A stretch of 64,000 bases of DNA, taken from contig NZ_JABAIK010000002.1 of the NCBI RefSeq assembly GCF_012641465.1, forward strand, positions 310,001-374,000, read 5' to 3'. Numbering within the stretch: the first letter of the stretch is position 1; every line of letters begins with the position of its first letter. The position numbers and the translations under genes are program-made. The DNA is from Vibrio agarilyticus (GTDB lineage: Bacteria > Pseudomonadota > Gammaproteobacteria > Enterobacterales > Vibrionaceae). The notes under the pieces are model-generated. The model was given only the letters and a program-made list of their open reading frames with translations, did no database searches and was not told where the DNA came from. Of this stretch, positions 40,656 to 50,012 are shown piece by piece.

Positions 40656-41585
40656 ATGCATTCTGAATCTTATTATTACGCGGCCTTTAGTGCCGCTTTG
40701 ATGGCCGGAGCTGAGCCTAAGCTCGCTCAGAAAATAGGCTATCACATGGCCTATTTTTGCCACAATGTGCCACCGAAAAAGGGGCTTGAGCCGCTTGATA
40801 TTCGCAACCTAATTCCCTCTGAGGGAGAAGGATGGGGGGACGATAAACGCCCTTTCATTGCGAATCGATGGCAAGAAGAGGGTAGAGGTGAGCCACAATG
40901 GCGTCAGCGTCGGCCGATCAATCCGTTGCATCATGTTGATTGGTTGAAAGGTGGTGTACTTAACTTGCGTGGGCGAGAGCTTGGGCGCACGAATACTTTC
41001 GGTAACAAACCCGAATCGAATGACGTTTCGTCTAGAGACATTTTAGAAACCGTCGCAGAAAACCGTGCCACCCTAGATTGCGAAGAAGTGGTATTTCGCC
41101 GAGCACTTAAACGACTCAATGAGATCATTCAGCGTTCGCTGAGCTGTGGCGAGGAGTACCCTTCGGATATAACGCAATTTTGCTCCGCACTGTACGATGT
41201 GGTGGCGCTGCTGCATGGTGATCAACATGCGTCCTACTGGCTTATGGTTGCTGCGGTCGATTGCTATTTGTGGGGCAAAAATTTGGCATGGTCATCGAAT
41301 CAAGCGTCTCTTTTAGCTCATGAAAGTGCGAATAAGCCAATGTATGCCAGTGCTCAGCGGCTGCAGACGGCGTTGGTTCTCGGGGAGTCAGAGCCGCTAC
41401 TTTGGCAATGCTTGATGGACCAATTGCACTATCTACCGCGCGCTCAGCAAATTCAATGTGTGGTTTTAGGCATCGCTTATCGTGCAGAGTTAATTGATCT
41501 ATTGGATGAAAAGCAGCAAGCGCACCGCGATTGGTTGAACATCACCCCCTTTGTGCCTCAGGCGCATAGTGAACCTATATCATAA
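40656..41585 (+). CDS. helical protein, unrecognised
   Basis: 309 residues, soluble. The first 35 residues (YYYAAFSAALMAGAEPKLAQ, then IGYHMAYFCHN) resemble the opening helix of DUF6765-type proteins with their AAxxAG and AxxI pattern, but the usual following Asp pair is absent. The rest is helical with several Trp-containing blocks. No catalytic motif is visible. It lies 25 bp after the receiver-like gene, likely the same operon. Confidence 0.7.
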   Translation: MHSESYYYAAFSAALMAGAEPKLAQKIGYHMAYFCHNVPPKKGLEPLDIRNLIPSEGEGWGDDKRPFIANRWQEEGRGEPQWRQRRPINPLHHVDWLKGGVLNLRGRELGRTNTFGNKPESNDVSSRDILETVAENRATLDCEEVVFRRALKRLNEIIQRSLSCGEEYPSDITQFCSALYDVVALLHGDQHASYWLMVAAVDCYLWGKNLAWSSNQASLLAHESANKPMYASAQRLQTALVLGESEPLLWQCLMDQLHYLPRAQQIQCVVLGIAYRAELIDLLDEKQQAHRDWLNITPFVPQAHSEPIS

Positions 41586-41610
41586 TGAACGGCAGTGAAA
41601 AGGATTTGGT

Positions 41611-42228
<618 letters not shown>

Positions 42229-42459
42229 GGCATCTTGAGGTTACTTGGGTATAAACCTTGTCACATTGCGCGCTATGCTTAAAACATTCGTTTGCTTTTT
42301 GCCTAGCGGCATCCTTCTCTATTCACCTAACGTGTCTCATTCAACGTTGCGGTCATGATCTTCGCTCAATCACTCATTCAACCACTCACCGCTTCGATCT
42401 TTATCACCTAAGCCTTTTAGGCTGAGTTCGATTCAGTAAGCTCAAGAAAATAATTTGCA

Positions 42460-42498
42460 AATAATTCTCATTTGCATATATTCTTAATGAGAATTATT
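42460..42498. promoter_or_regulatory. 13-bp inverted repeat, Fur/Mur-like, before the metal exporter gene
   Basis: AATAATTCTCATT (42460-42472) and AATGAGAATTATT (42486-42498) are perfect inverted copies 13 bp apart. Each resembles half of a Fur-family box (AATGATAATNATTATCATT). The site ends 17 bp before the ATG. The rest of 42229-42459 holds no gene that I can see. Confidence 0.6.
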
Positions 42499-42515
42499 CG
42501 TATTGAGACTGAGTT

Positions 42516-43730
42516 ATGAGTTCGAGCCTTTCCTTTTCGCTACCTCGTTGGCTGGGATTAAGTCAATTTCATTTGGCTTACAAGCGGTTATTGTTACCTG
42601 TGGTGCTCATCGCCTTTATTGTTACCGAAAGAACTCGCGAAATGACCGTCAATACACTCTCTGATGCATTTTGGGCGGTGTCTTGCTACGTCGCTTTCAC
42701 ACTGGCAATTTATCACTATGCGTCACTTTGGATGGGGCGAAAGCATCGTTTGGTCGCGCTCTATGATAACTCCCGCCATTATCAGGTGCTCTTTGCTGCG
42801 TTGCTTGGGGCCTTGCCAGGGTGTGGCGGGGCGATAATTGTCACGACGCAATTTGTCAGTGGTCGTGTCGGGTTTGGCGCTGTTGTGGCTGTCCTCACGG
42901 CGACGATGGGGGACGCGGCATTCTTGCTGTTGGCGGCAAAGCCTGAGGTCGGTCTGGGCGTCATTGTGCTCGGCGTCGTGGTCGGGTGTTTGACCGGTTG
43001 GCTGGTGAACGCGTTGCATCGCGATGATTTTTTGCGCCCGCAAATGACACGATGGACGTCAGCACATGAAAAGTTGAGCGCGGTAGCGTCGAACTCAGTG
43101 GAGAAAAAGGCGCTCAACCTTCAAGGGGCATTCTGGAAATGGCTGCTGATTCCAGCAACATTTGTTGCTCTACTTGGGTCATTTCAGGTTGATCTCAATG
43201 CAGCCTTTTCGTTGCCGGAAATGGGGATTGAATGGCTGGGTGCCATCTTTATGGTGCTGAGCATGCTGCTTTGGGCAATGACCAAAGATATTAATGACTA
43301 TGAGTCGGCGGTGTCTGAAGACAATAAATTGCGTGCGTCTCATCCATTACAAAAAGCGGCCCAAGACACCAATTTTGTGAGTGCATGGGTTGTGGTGGCA
43401 TTTATGGGCTTTGAGCTTGTGACGTATTTTTCTGGTGCTGATTTAGGCTCGTGGCTTGGCAATTGGGGCGTCTATATGCCGCAGATGGGATTGATGGTTG
43501 GCTTGCTGCCTGGCTGTGGGCCGCAAATTTTGGTCACCAGTTTGTACCTTTCTGGCGCGGTGCCTATGTCAGCTCAATTGGCTAACGCCATTTCCAATGA
43601 TGGTGACGCGCTTTTTCCTGCCATTGCAATGGCGCCGAAAGCGGCGCTGGTCGCCACATTTTATTCCGCTATTCCAGCCTTTATCGTTGGTTACGGATAT
43701 TATTTTTTAGTCGAATCATCGGTTTTTTAG
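42516..43730 (+). CDS. ArsP_2-type 10-helix heavy-metal/manganese exporter candidate
   Basis: 404 residues, about 10 membrane helices, with two PGCG motifs (ALPGCGGAI at about 95 and LLPGCGPQI at about 332) in an inverted-repeat arrangement. This fits the family called putative 10TM heavy-metal exporter or putative manganese transporter (ArsP_2). The cargo is not settled. The Fur-like inverted repeat just upstream points to iron or manganese rather than arsenic. Confidence 0.85.
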   Translation: MSSSLSFSLPRWLGLSQFHLAYKRLLLPVVLIAFIVTERTREMTVNTLSDAFWAVSCYVAFTLAIYHYASLWMGRKHRLVALYDNSRHYQVLFAALLGALPGCGGAIIVTTQFVSGRVGFGAVVAVLTATMGDAAFLLLAAKPEVGLGVIVLGVVVGCLTGWLVNALHRDDFLRPQMTRWTSAHEKLSAVASNSVEKKALNLQGAFWKWLLIPATFVALLGSFQVDLNAAFSLPEMGIEWLGAIFMVLSMLLWAMTKDINDYESAVSEDNKLRASHPLQKAAQDTNFVSAWVVVAFMGFELVTYFSGADLGSWLGNWGVYMPQMGLMVGLLPGCGPQILVTSLYLSGAVPMSAQLANAISNDGDALFPAIAMAPKAALVATFYSAIPAFIVGYGYYFLVESSVF

Positions 43731-43807
43731 GCTCGCTAACCAATTTGTTACGAGAACCATTTAAATGCCACTGGTAGCATAATACTCTATCAGTAGCCAT
43801 ATCATCC

Positions 43808-43823
43808 GCGCAAACGTTTGCTT
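43808..43823. promoter_or_regulatory. PurR box
   Basis: GCGCAAACGTTTGCTT contains the perfect palindrome GCAAACGTTTGC (43810-43821) and matches the PurR operator ACGCAAACGTTTGCGT closely. It lies about 125 bp before the xanthine permease start. Confidence 0.7.
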
Positions 43824-43946
43824 TTCTCTGTTTTTTGAGTATTATTCGCGACAATTTCTGGTGAGTGACGCAAAACCCTGCTATGGGTTTGCCATCGTCT
43901 CCAGCTACTCAACTTCCCATTTGTTGTTATTTGGTTGTTAACGATA

Positions 43947-45293
43947 ATGAAAAACAGTTCACAAACTTCCGCTCAATTTCCGAATATTGATGAAAAGATC
44001 TCGGTATCGAAATCTTTATCTCTTGGCGCTCAGCATGTGCTGGCGATGGATTTGTATATTGTACCTATCATTTTGGCAGGGCTACTGTCGCTTTCCGTTG
44101 CAGATACATCGTCGCTGATTCAAATGACGTTTGTTGTTGCCGGGCTCGCCACCATGATTCAAGCGGGAAATTTGTTGAAATTACCCGTTATGCAGGGGCC
44201 ATCTTATATTCCAATTGGTGCGATTGCTGCGATTGGCAAAACACTGGGCATGGGCGCGGTCTATGGTGCGTTGATCCCCGTTGCCATTATGGTGGCGCTA
44301 TTGGGTAAACCGCTTAATTTGTTTAGCAAAATTGTGCGTAAATTTGTACCACCTATTGTTGGCGGTACTGTCATCATCGTGGTTGGCATTTCACTGTTGC
44401 CTGTGGCGTTCAACGGCATTTATCACACGGACGCGCCGCAACAAAACATGGTGATCGCGCTTGTCAGTATGGTCTCGCTGTGCAGCTTCATTTTACTCGG
44501 CTGCTTTGTTAAAACACTTCATTGGTTACGTTTGACCTCGGTACTTGGTGCGATTGCTATCGGTACCGCGGTGGCAACTTTCTACGGCATGAGTGATTTT
44601 TCATCGGTGGCTAACGCGTCATGGTTCCAGCTACCAACACTACTGCCTTTTGGCGAATTGGTGTTTGATCCGCTGGCGATCGTGACGTTGGCGTTTGTTG
44701 CTTTGATTGTTTTGGTTGAAACGACAGGGACATGGTGCGCAGTGAGCGCGGTGACCGGCGTGGCGCTGGAGGATGAGCGTTTAAATCGCGGTGCAACAGG
44801 TGAAGCCGCTGGCCATTTTGTCTGTGCGCTTTTGGGCGGTAGCCCTGTAACTGGTTATTCGACGAACGCTGGGATCATCGCCGTAACGGGCGTCGCTTCT
44901 CGCCGCGCCATTATCGCAGGCGGCGCGATTTTGTTGGTACTCGGCTTGGTGCCTAAATTAACCAGTTTGATTGCATCTGTGCCACACGCCGTTATTGCTG
45001 GTATTTTTGCGGTGATTTGCGTGGTGATTGCAATGAACGGCTTTCGCGTGATCCAGCACATTCAACTTAATGAGCGCAACATGTTAGTGGTTGGATTGCC
45101 AATTATGTTGGCACTTGGCGCTGTTTTAATGCCGCGCGAATTGGTCTACGCCCTGCCTGAAATGGTCGGTTATTTGGTCAACTCGGGGATTGCGATTGGC
45201 GCACTTGCTGCCGTTATTTTGAATTTTGTGCTGCCCAATGAAGACGTGGCTAACGTTAACGCCAGTGAGCCTGCGCAGAGTGAGTCGCACTAA
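43947..45293 (+). CDS. NCS2-family purine (xanthine/uric acid type) permease
   Basis: 448 residues, about 14 helices. Signature blocks are QHVLAMDLYIVPIIL near the N-terminus, MQGPSYIPIGAIAAIG and the helix-10 motif NAGIIAVTGVASR. The adjacent guanine deaminase makes xanthine from guanine, which supports a purine substrate. The ATG at 43947 is chosen over an in-frame TTG at 43935. Stop and next start overlap as TAATG. Confidence 0.9.
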   Translation: MKNSSQTSAQFPNIDEKISVSKSLSLGAQHVLAMDLYIVPIILAGLLSLSVADTSSLIQMTFVVAGLATMIQAGNLLKLPVMQGPSYIPIGAIAAIGKTLGMGAVYGALIPVAIMVALLGKPLNLFSKIVRKFVPPIVGGTVIIVVGISLLPVAFNGIYHTDAPQQNMVIALVSMVSLCSFILLGCFVKTLHWLRLTSVLGAIAIGTAVATFYGMSDFSSVANASWFQLPTLLPFGELVFDPLAIVTLAFVALIVLVETTGTWCAVSAVTGVALEDERLNRGATGEAAGHFVCALLGGSPVTGYSTNAGIIAVTGVASRRAIIAGGAILLVLGLVPKLTSLIASVPHAVIAGIFAVICVVIAMNGFRVIQHIQLNERNMLVVGLPIMLALGAVLMPRELVYALPEMVGYLVNSGIAIGALAAVILNFVLPNEDVANVNASEPAQSESH

Positions 45294-46708
45294 TGAACAA
45301 AGAAATCCAGACGATGAACACCGAAAGTGTTATGACTGAGCTGACGCTAGATACGATTGATTTTGCGATTTTAGCCGATACCTTTCACGCCCCAACCAAA
45401 GGGTCGTTTGAATTCCATTCGGATTGGCTCATTTTAGTTGACCGTAATGGGGATATTGCGGCCACAGTAGACAAAAATCAGCCGCACTATGGCGATTGGT
45501 TGGCGGCAATTGCCGCGCAAAATAAACTGCGCACTGTCGAAAAAGGCCATTATTTGTTGCCAGGATTGGTCGATTTACATTGTCATGCGCCGCAATGGCC
45601 ACAGGCAGGAAAAGGTTTGGATTTGCCACTTTATGAGTGGTTACAAAACTACACCTTCCCATTGGAGAATCGTTATCGAGATAACGCGTTTGCCGATGAC
45701 ATTTATGCCGATGTTGTTAGCACCTTATTGGCGAACGGCACCACCAGTGCGGTCTATTTTGCTTCTATCCATCGCGAGTCGAGTGAATTATTAGCGCAAC
45801 ACTGTTTAACTCAAGGTCAGCGCGGGTTTGTTGGCAAAGTGAACATGGATAACGCCGAGCAATGCCCGGATTTCTATCGTGAGTCGAGCGTGGCGCAGGC
45901 TTTGGCGGAGACCGAACAATTTGTTCATAACGTGTTTGCTCTGCCAGGGAATGACATCGGTTTGGTGAGCCCGGTGATTACGCCACGGTTTGTGCCAAGC
46001 TGCACGCCACAAATGCTGCGCGGTTTGGGCGATTTAGTGCAAAAATACGATTTGCATATGCAAACACACTGTTCAGAAAGTGATTGGGCACGCGATTACG
46101 CTCAGAGTCAGTTTGGGAAAACCGACATTGAGATCTATGCTGAACATGGCTTACTCAACCGCAAAAGTGTGCTTGCGCACTCGATTTTCCTTACCGAGAA
46201 CGATGTGGCGATGATCAAAGACTATCAAGCTGGAATTGGCCACTGTCCGCTCTCAAATATGTATTTTGCCAACGCGGCGATGCAAACTCGAGAGCTGCTG
46301 GATGCGGGTGTTCAAATTGGTTTGGGTAGCGATATTGCTGGCGCGCCAGTGCCGTCTATCTTTCGCGCGGCCTTTGATGCGGTCAGTCATTCTCGCGTGC
46401 GTGAAGATGGTGTCAATGGTCGTATTGATGCGGCGCTGCGTGGTGAAGCCAACAGCCGCGTGAGTTATGTCGAAGCGTTTTGGATGGCCACCGCTGGCGG
46501 TGGGCAAGTCTTAGATAGCAAAGTCGGTGTGTTTGCTCCGGGTTACCATTTTGATGCCTTGGTCATTGAGCCGAGCCGTGATTTTGGTAATTTGCGCGTT
46601 TATAGTGACATGGACTCACCGCGCGATATTTTAGAAAAAGTAATTGCACTTGCCAGCCGTGAAAATATTCAACGTGTATGGGTGCAAGGTCGCCTAGTTC
46701 GCGGATAG
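45293..46708 (+). CDS. guaD: guanine deaminase
   Basis: Amidohydrolase of 471 residues converting guanine to xanthine and ammonia. Zinc ligands are in GLVDLHCHAPQ (the HxH pair), the His of QTHCSES, the His of LAHSIFL and the Asp of LGSDIAG. The PQ-after-HxH block and LYEWLQNYTFPLE are specific to guanine deaminases. It is translationally coupled to the permease. A second in-frame ATG at 45314 is possible. Confidence 0.94.
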   Translation: MNKEIQTMNTESVMTELTLDTIDFAILADTFHAPTKGSFEFHSDWLILVDRNGDIAATVDKNQPHYGDWLAAIAAQNKLRTVEKGHYLLPGLVDLHCHAPQWPQAGKGLDLPLYEWLQNYTFPLENRYRDNAFADDIYADVVSTLLANGTTSAVYFASIHRESSELLAQHCLTQGQRGFVGKVNMDNAEQCPDFYRESSVAQALAETEQFVHNVFALPGNDIGLVSPVITPRFVPSCTPQMLRGLGDLVQKYDLHMQTHCSESDWARDYAQSQFGKTDIEIYAEHGLLNRKSVLAHSIFLTENDVAMIKDYQAGIGHCPLSNMYFANAAMQTRELLDAGVQIGLGSDIAGAPVPSIFRAAFDAVSHSRVREDGVNGRIDAALRGEANSRVSYVEAFWMATAGGGQVLDSKVGVFAPGYHFDALVIEPSRDFGNLRVYSDMDSPRDILEKVIALASRENIQRVWVQGRLVRG

Positions 46709-46735
46709 CGCGGTTTGATGTTCCCCTCAATAACA

Positions 46736-46765
46736 AGCCAAAATGGAATCATTTTGGCTTTTTTT
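46736..46765. terminator. bidirectional terminator
   Basis: AGCCAAAATG, GAAT, CATTTTGGCT, then seven T. The A run on the left lets it serve the convergent oxidoreductase gene as well. Confidence 0.9.
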
Positions 46766-46780
46766 GTCTCGCATTATTGA

Positions 46781-47767
46781 CTACACGAATGGGTAATCTA
46801 ATCCAATCTGAGCGCGAATGGCGTCCATCGTTTTCATTGTATTGAGACTGTCTTGCCAAGGCATGATGTTACTTTGCAGCTCTCCTCTGGCAATACAATG
46901 CATCACCTCTTCAATTTGGTATTCAAAACCGGTTGCTCGAAAAGGAAGCTCAATCATGCATTCTGGTTCCCCATCAACCCGCAATATTGCTTGAGTCGCA
47001 GCCCAAAATGGGGTCGGAATCGTAATGCTTCCTTTGTCGCCGTATAGTATGAATTGATTCTCTAGTGTGCAATTGAGTCCGCAGGTAAATTCACTGCTTA
47101 TACCGTTATAATTAAGAATAACACTGGTGCGTTCATCGACACCTGTTTTACCAATAAGGCCATTGGCTAAAATGGTCTCAGGTTCACGCTGAAGTGCAAA
47201 TTGTGACATGGTGAGGTTGTATATGCCAACATCGAGCAGCGCGCCGCCGGCAAGGTCTTTATTGAATAGTCGGTCATTATCGTCACGCGTGGCTTTAAAT
47301 GAAAATGAAGAGCGTAAGACGTTCAATTCCCCAATCCGTTTTTCACTGAGCCAAGTGGAGACTTGTCGCCAAGCTGGCAAAAAGCGCGTCCATACCGCCT
47401 CCATCAAAAACGTGTTTTGTTGTTTAGCCAGTTCGATTAATGTTTGCGTTTGTTTGGCCGTGACGGTAAGTGGCTTTTCGCATAACACAGGCTTGTTCGC
47501 TAATAAGCAACGCATTGCCCATTCAAAATGAAAGCGGTGAGGATTTGCTATGTAAATGGCATCGACGTTAGGGTCATCTATCAGCGCTTGATAATTGTCA
47601 TAAATCCGATTGCATGCGTAGGTTTGAGAAAAGGCTTGCGCGCGTTCGCGATTGGAACTTGCAACGGCATATAAACGAGCGTTGGGTACGACGGTTAGTG
47701 CTTTGGCAAAATTATGAGCAATTCGTCCAGGGGCAATAATCCCCCAATTAAATTCCGAGTTAGTCAT
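46781..47767 (-). CDS. Gfo/Idh/MocA-family oxidoreductase
   Basis: 328 residues: an N-terminal Rossmann domain (WGIIAPGRIAHNFAKAL) with the conserved EKPLT block at about 96-100, and a C-terminal alpha/beta domain with the catalytic-type GGALLDVGIYN motif (Asp/His-type proton donor region) at about 169-179. These NAD(P)-dependent enzymes act on sugars or polyols; the substrate is unknown. Single gene, convergent with guaD. Confidence 0.9.
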   Translation of the reverse strand: MTNSEFNWGIIAPGRIAHNFAKALTVVPNARLYAVASSNRERAQAFSQTYACNRIYDNYQALIDDPNVDAIYIANPHRFHFEWAMRCLLANKPVLCEKPLTVTAKQTQTLIELAKQQNTFLMEAVWTRFLPAWRQVSTWLSEKRIGELNVLRSSFSFKATRDDNDRLFNKDLAGGALLDVGIYNLTMSQFALQREPETILANGLIGKTGVDERTSVILNYNGISSEFTCGLNCTLENQFILYGDKGSITIPTPFWAATQAILRVDGEPECMIELPFRATGFEYQIEEVMHCIARGELQSNIMPWQDSLNTMKTMDAIRAQIGLDYPFV

Positions 47768-47975
47768 TTTTATTCCTTACTTTTTGTATAATGCTCCGTT
47801 GCGGATTCCGTTGTTATCAAGTGATTTCGGTATAATTTGAGAACAGAGATCAAAATTAGCTATTTTTTAACCTAAAGATTGATTAAATGCAGCAGAAAAT
47901 AGCGAATTTCGGTTTAAGCTGCACTTCTCAAATGATGTGGACATGCGATTTAATTTGTACCTTGAGGAGTCACGA

Positions 47976-48536
47976 GTGAAAAGCGAAAGAGAAAAAATGT
48001 TGGCAGGTGAGCCTTATTTGGCTTGGGATGAGGCGCTGTTTCAAGCTCGCGTGGATTGCCGCCATAGTCTAATGGCGCTGAATAATAGCATTCCGAATAC
48101 GCCGCAGTGGCGTGAGGCGATTGACGCGCTGATCCCAAACAACCAAGGTGCCTATCTTGAGCCGCCATTTCGCTGTGATTACGGTGATAATATTAAGGTG
48201 GGTAAAAACTTTTACGCCAATTTTAACTGTGTGATTTTAGATGTCGCCGAAGTGCATTTTGGCGATAACGTTTTGCTAGCGCCGAATGTGCAAATTTATA
48301 CCGCAGGACACCCGGTTGAAGTGGAGCCGCGCATCAACGGGGTGGAATTTGGTAAAACCATTACGGTCGGAAATAACGTTTGGATTGGCGGTGGCGTAAT
48401 TATCTGCCCTGGCGTCAATATTGGCGATAACAGTGTGATTGGTGCGGGCAGTGTGGTAACGAAAGACATTCCAGCCAATGTCGTTGCCGCAGGCAACCCC
48501 TGTCGCGTGATTAGACCGATTGAAGCTCAAAATTAA
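47976..48536 (+). CDS. maa: maltose/galactoside O-acetyltransferase family protein
   Basis: 186 residues from a GTG at 47976 with GAGGAGT 5 nt upstream; homologues begin with S-x-x-EKMLAGE, seen here right after the start. The left-handed beta helix with hexapeptide repeats contains GHPVE with the catalytic His and the cap block GNNVWIGGGVIICPGV. It transfers acetyl from acetyl-CoA to sugars. The in-frame ATG at 47937 is less likely. Confidence 0.9.
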   Translation: MKSEREKMLAGEPYLAWDEALFQARVDCRHSLMALNNSIPNTPQWREAIDALIPNNQGAYLEPPFRCDYGDNIKVGKNFYANFNCVILDVAEVHFGDNVLLAPNVQIYTAGHPVEVEPRINGVEFGKTITVGNNVWIGGGVIICPGVNIGDNSVIGAGSVVTKDIPANVVAAGNPCRVIRPIEAQN

Positions 48537-48588
48537 CATCGGTTTTTTAACAGAAGTATTATTACTAACCTTCAGCTAACAAATTTAT

Positions 48589-48616
48589 AAAGGCCACATT
48601 AAAGTGGCCTTTTTTA
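48589..48616 (+). terminator. terminator after the acetyltransferase gene
   Basis: AAAGGCCAC, 6-nt loop, GTGGCCTTT, then T run. Confidence 0.9.
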
Positions 48617-48627
48617 TGATTTCTTGA

Positions 48628-48656
48628 TTGACAGAATGATGCGGAGTCACTAATAT
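48628..48656 (+). promoter_or_regulatory. strong sigma-70 promoter of the NRAMP-like gene
   Basis: TTGACA (48628-48633), 17-bp spacer, TAATAT (48651-48656). Transcription would start near 48663. Confidence 0.7.
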
Positions 48657-48662
48657 CCGCGC

Positions 48663-48758
48663 CGAGCAAACGATTACTTGCGAGCGAGTTCGCATTTTTA
48701 TCCCCGTTTGTGGATTGCCGAGTTCAACTGATCCCCGTCAGTTGTCTTTCTTTTTTTC
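48663..48758 (+). promoter_or_regulatory. structured leader RNA ending in an intrinsic terminator
   Basis: Between promoter and gene, CAAACG (48667-48672) can pair with CGTTTG (48705-48710), enclosing TGCGA/TCGCA (48679-48683 with 48690-48694). It is followed by the hairpin CAACTGA/TCAGTTG (48725-48731 with 48738-48744) and a T-rich tract to 48758. The coding start is 33 bp further on. This is the layout of a riboswitch or attenuator; I do not recognise the class. Confidence 0.6.
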
Positions 48759-48791
48759 TAAAAGAGAGAGACCCATATTTAGGAATTTGGC

Positions 48792-50012
48792 ATGACCACG
48801 CAAACCAGCACTTCATATTCATCCGCCAGCTCTTGGCAGCGTAAAGCAATTTTCAGCGTCGCATTTTTGATGGCGACCACCTCTGTTGGCCCAGGATTTT
48901 TGACTCAAACCGCGGTCTTTACCAATTTGTATCAAATGGATATGGCATTCCCTGTTTTCGCCTCCATGTTTATCACCTTTGGTATTGTGATGAACCTTTG
49001 GCGCATTGTGGGTGTGTCGGGTTTGCGCATTCAAGATATCGCGAATAAAGTCGCGCCGGGTATGGGTTATCTTGTCGGGATTTTACTCGCTCTTGGGGCG
49101 GTGGCGTTTAACTTTGGTAATGTTAGTGGCGCGGCACTTGGGCTTAATGTGTTGACTGGGGTTGATACCACGTGGGGCGCCCTGTTTACGGGCGTGGTGG
49201 GCTGCTTGTTATTTGTGGTTCATAACGCCTCAAAGCGTATGGATCAGATGGCGCGTTACCTTGGCCTGTTTATGATTGTGCTGATCGCTTACGTGGCGAT
49301 GACATCACTGCCGCCAATGGGAGAAACTCTGACTGCGGCGGTAATGCCGAGCGATTTTTCTACGCTATTGCTACCGACTCTGACCATTGTTGGCGGCGCG
49401 GTTGGTGGCTACTACACTGGCGCTCAGCGTTTGGTGGATATTGGTTTGCAAGGTAAAGAGAACATTCCTTCGATCAAACAAGCGGCATGGGCGGGTATTT
49501 CGATTGCGGTGATTATTCGTATTTTGCTGTTTTTTGCAGTGCTTGGTGTGATTTCAACAGGCGCAGTGCTAGACAGTGCGAACCCCGCTGCGGATGCATT
49601 CCGTCAAGGTGCGGGCACAGTGGGTTACTTTATTTTTGGTCTTGTACTATTTGTCGCCTCAATTACCTCGGTGGTTGGCAACTCCTACATGGCGATTTCT
49701 TTGATTAAAACGCTATTTCCTGCTGTTGCTCGTCGTGAAAAGGCATGGTGTGTTGGGTTTATTATGGTCACCAGCCTTGGCACCGTCACCATGAATATGC
49801 CAATCTTCTTGTTAATGCTTGCAGGCTTAGTCAATAGCATTATTTTGCCAGTGGTGCTCGCCATGGTGCTTGCGGCAACACGCCGTAAAGATATTGTTGG
49901 CGATTATCAGCACCCTATGGCGCTCACCGCAATCGGTATTGCGATTGTGCTTGTAATGACCTTTGCAAGTTACAGCAATATTGCTGGGTTCATTAGTAAA
50001 TTTGTTGGTTAA
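48792..50012 (+). CDS. NRAMP-like divalent-metal transporter
   Basis: 406 residues, about 11 helices. Helix 1 carries SVGPGFLTQT in place of the classic DPGN of MntH, and helix 6 has GGAVGGYYTGAQRL. This is a divergent NRAMP-superfamily branch, so the substrate is open (for example Mg, a different metal, or an amino-acid-like solute). Its stop overlaps the stop of the convergent response regulator within TTAA. Confidence 0.78.
   Translation: MTTQTSTSYSSASSWQRKAIFSVAFLMATTSVGPGFLTQTAVFTNLYQMDMAFPVFASMFITFGIVMNLWRIVGVSGLRIQDIANKVAPGMGYLVGILLALGAVAFNFGNVSGAALGLNVLTGVDTTWGALFTGVVGCLLFVVHNASKRMDQMARYLGLFMIVLIAYVAMTSLPPMGETLTAAVMPSDFSTLLLPTLTIVGGAVGGYYTGAQRLVDIGLQGKENIPSIKQAAWAGISIAVIIRILLFFAVLGVISTGAVLDSANPAADAFRQGAGTVGYFIFGLVLFVASITSVVGNSYMAISLIKTLFPAVARREKAWCVGFIMVTSLGTVTMNMPIFLLMLAGLVNSIILPVVLAMVLAATRRKDIVGDYQHPMALTAIGIAIVLVMTFASYSNIAGFISKFVG

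Noticed and set aside
42229-42459. Possible small RNA or gene between the accessory block and the metal exporter
   Set aside because: No open frame with a ribosome site and no promoter-terminator pair that I could defend.
43869-43892. Hairpin AAACCC/GGGTTT in the xanthine permease leader as a purine riboswitch
   Set aside because: A short isolated hairpin without the conserved three-way junction of a purine riboswitch; the PurR box explains regulation better.
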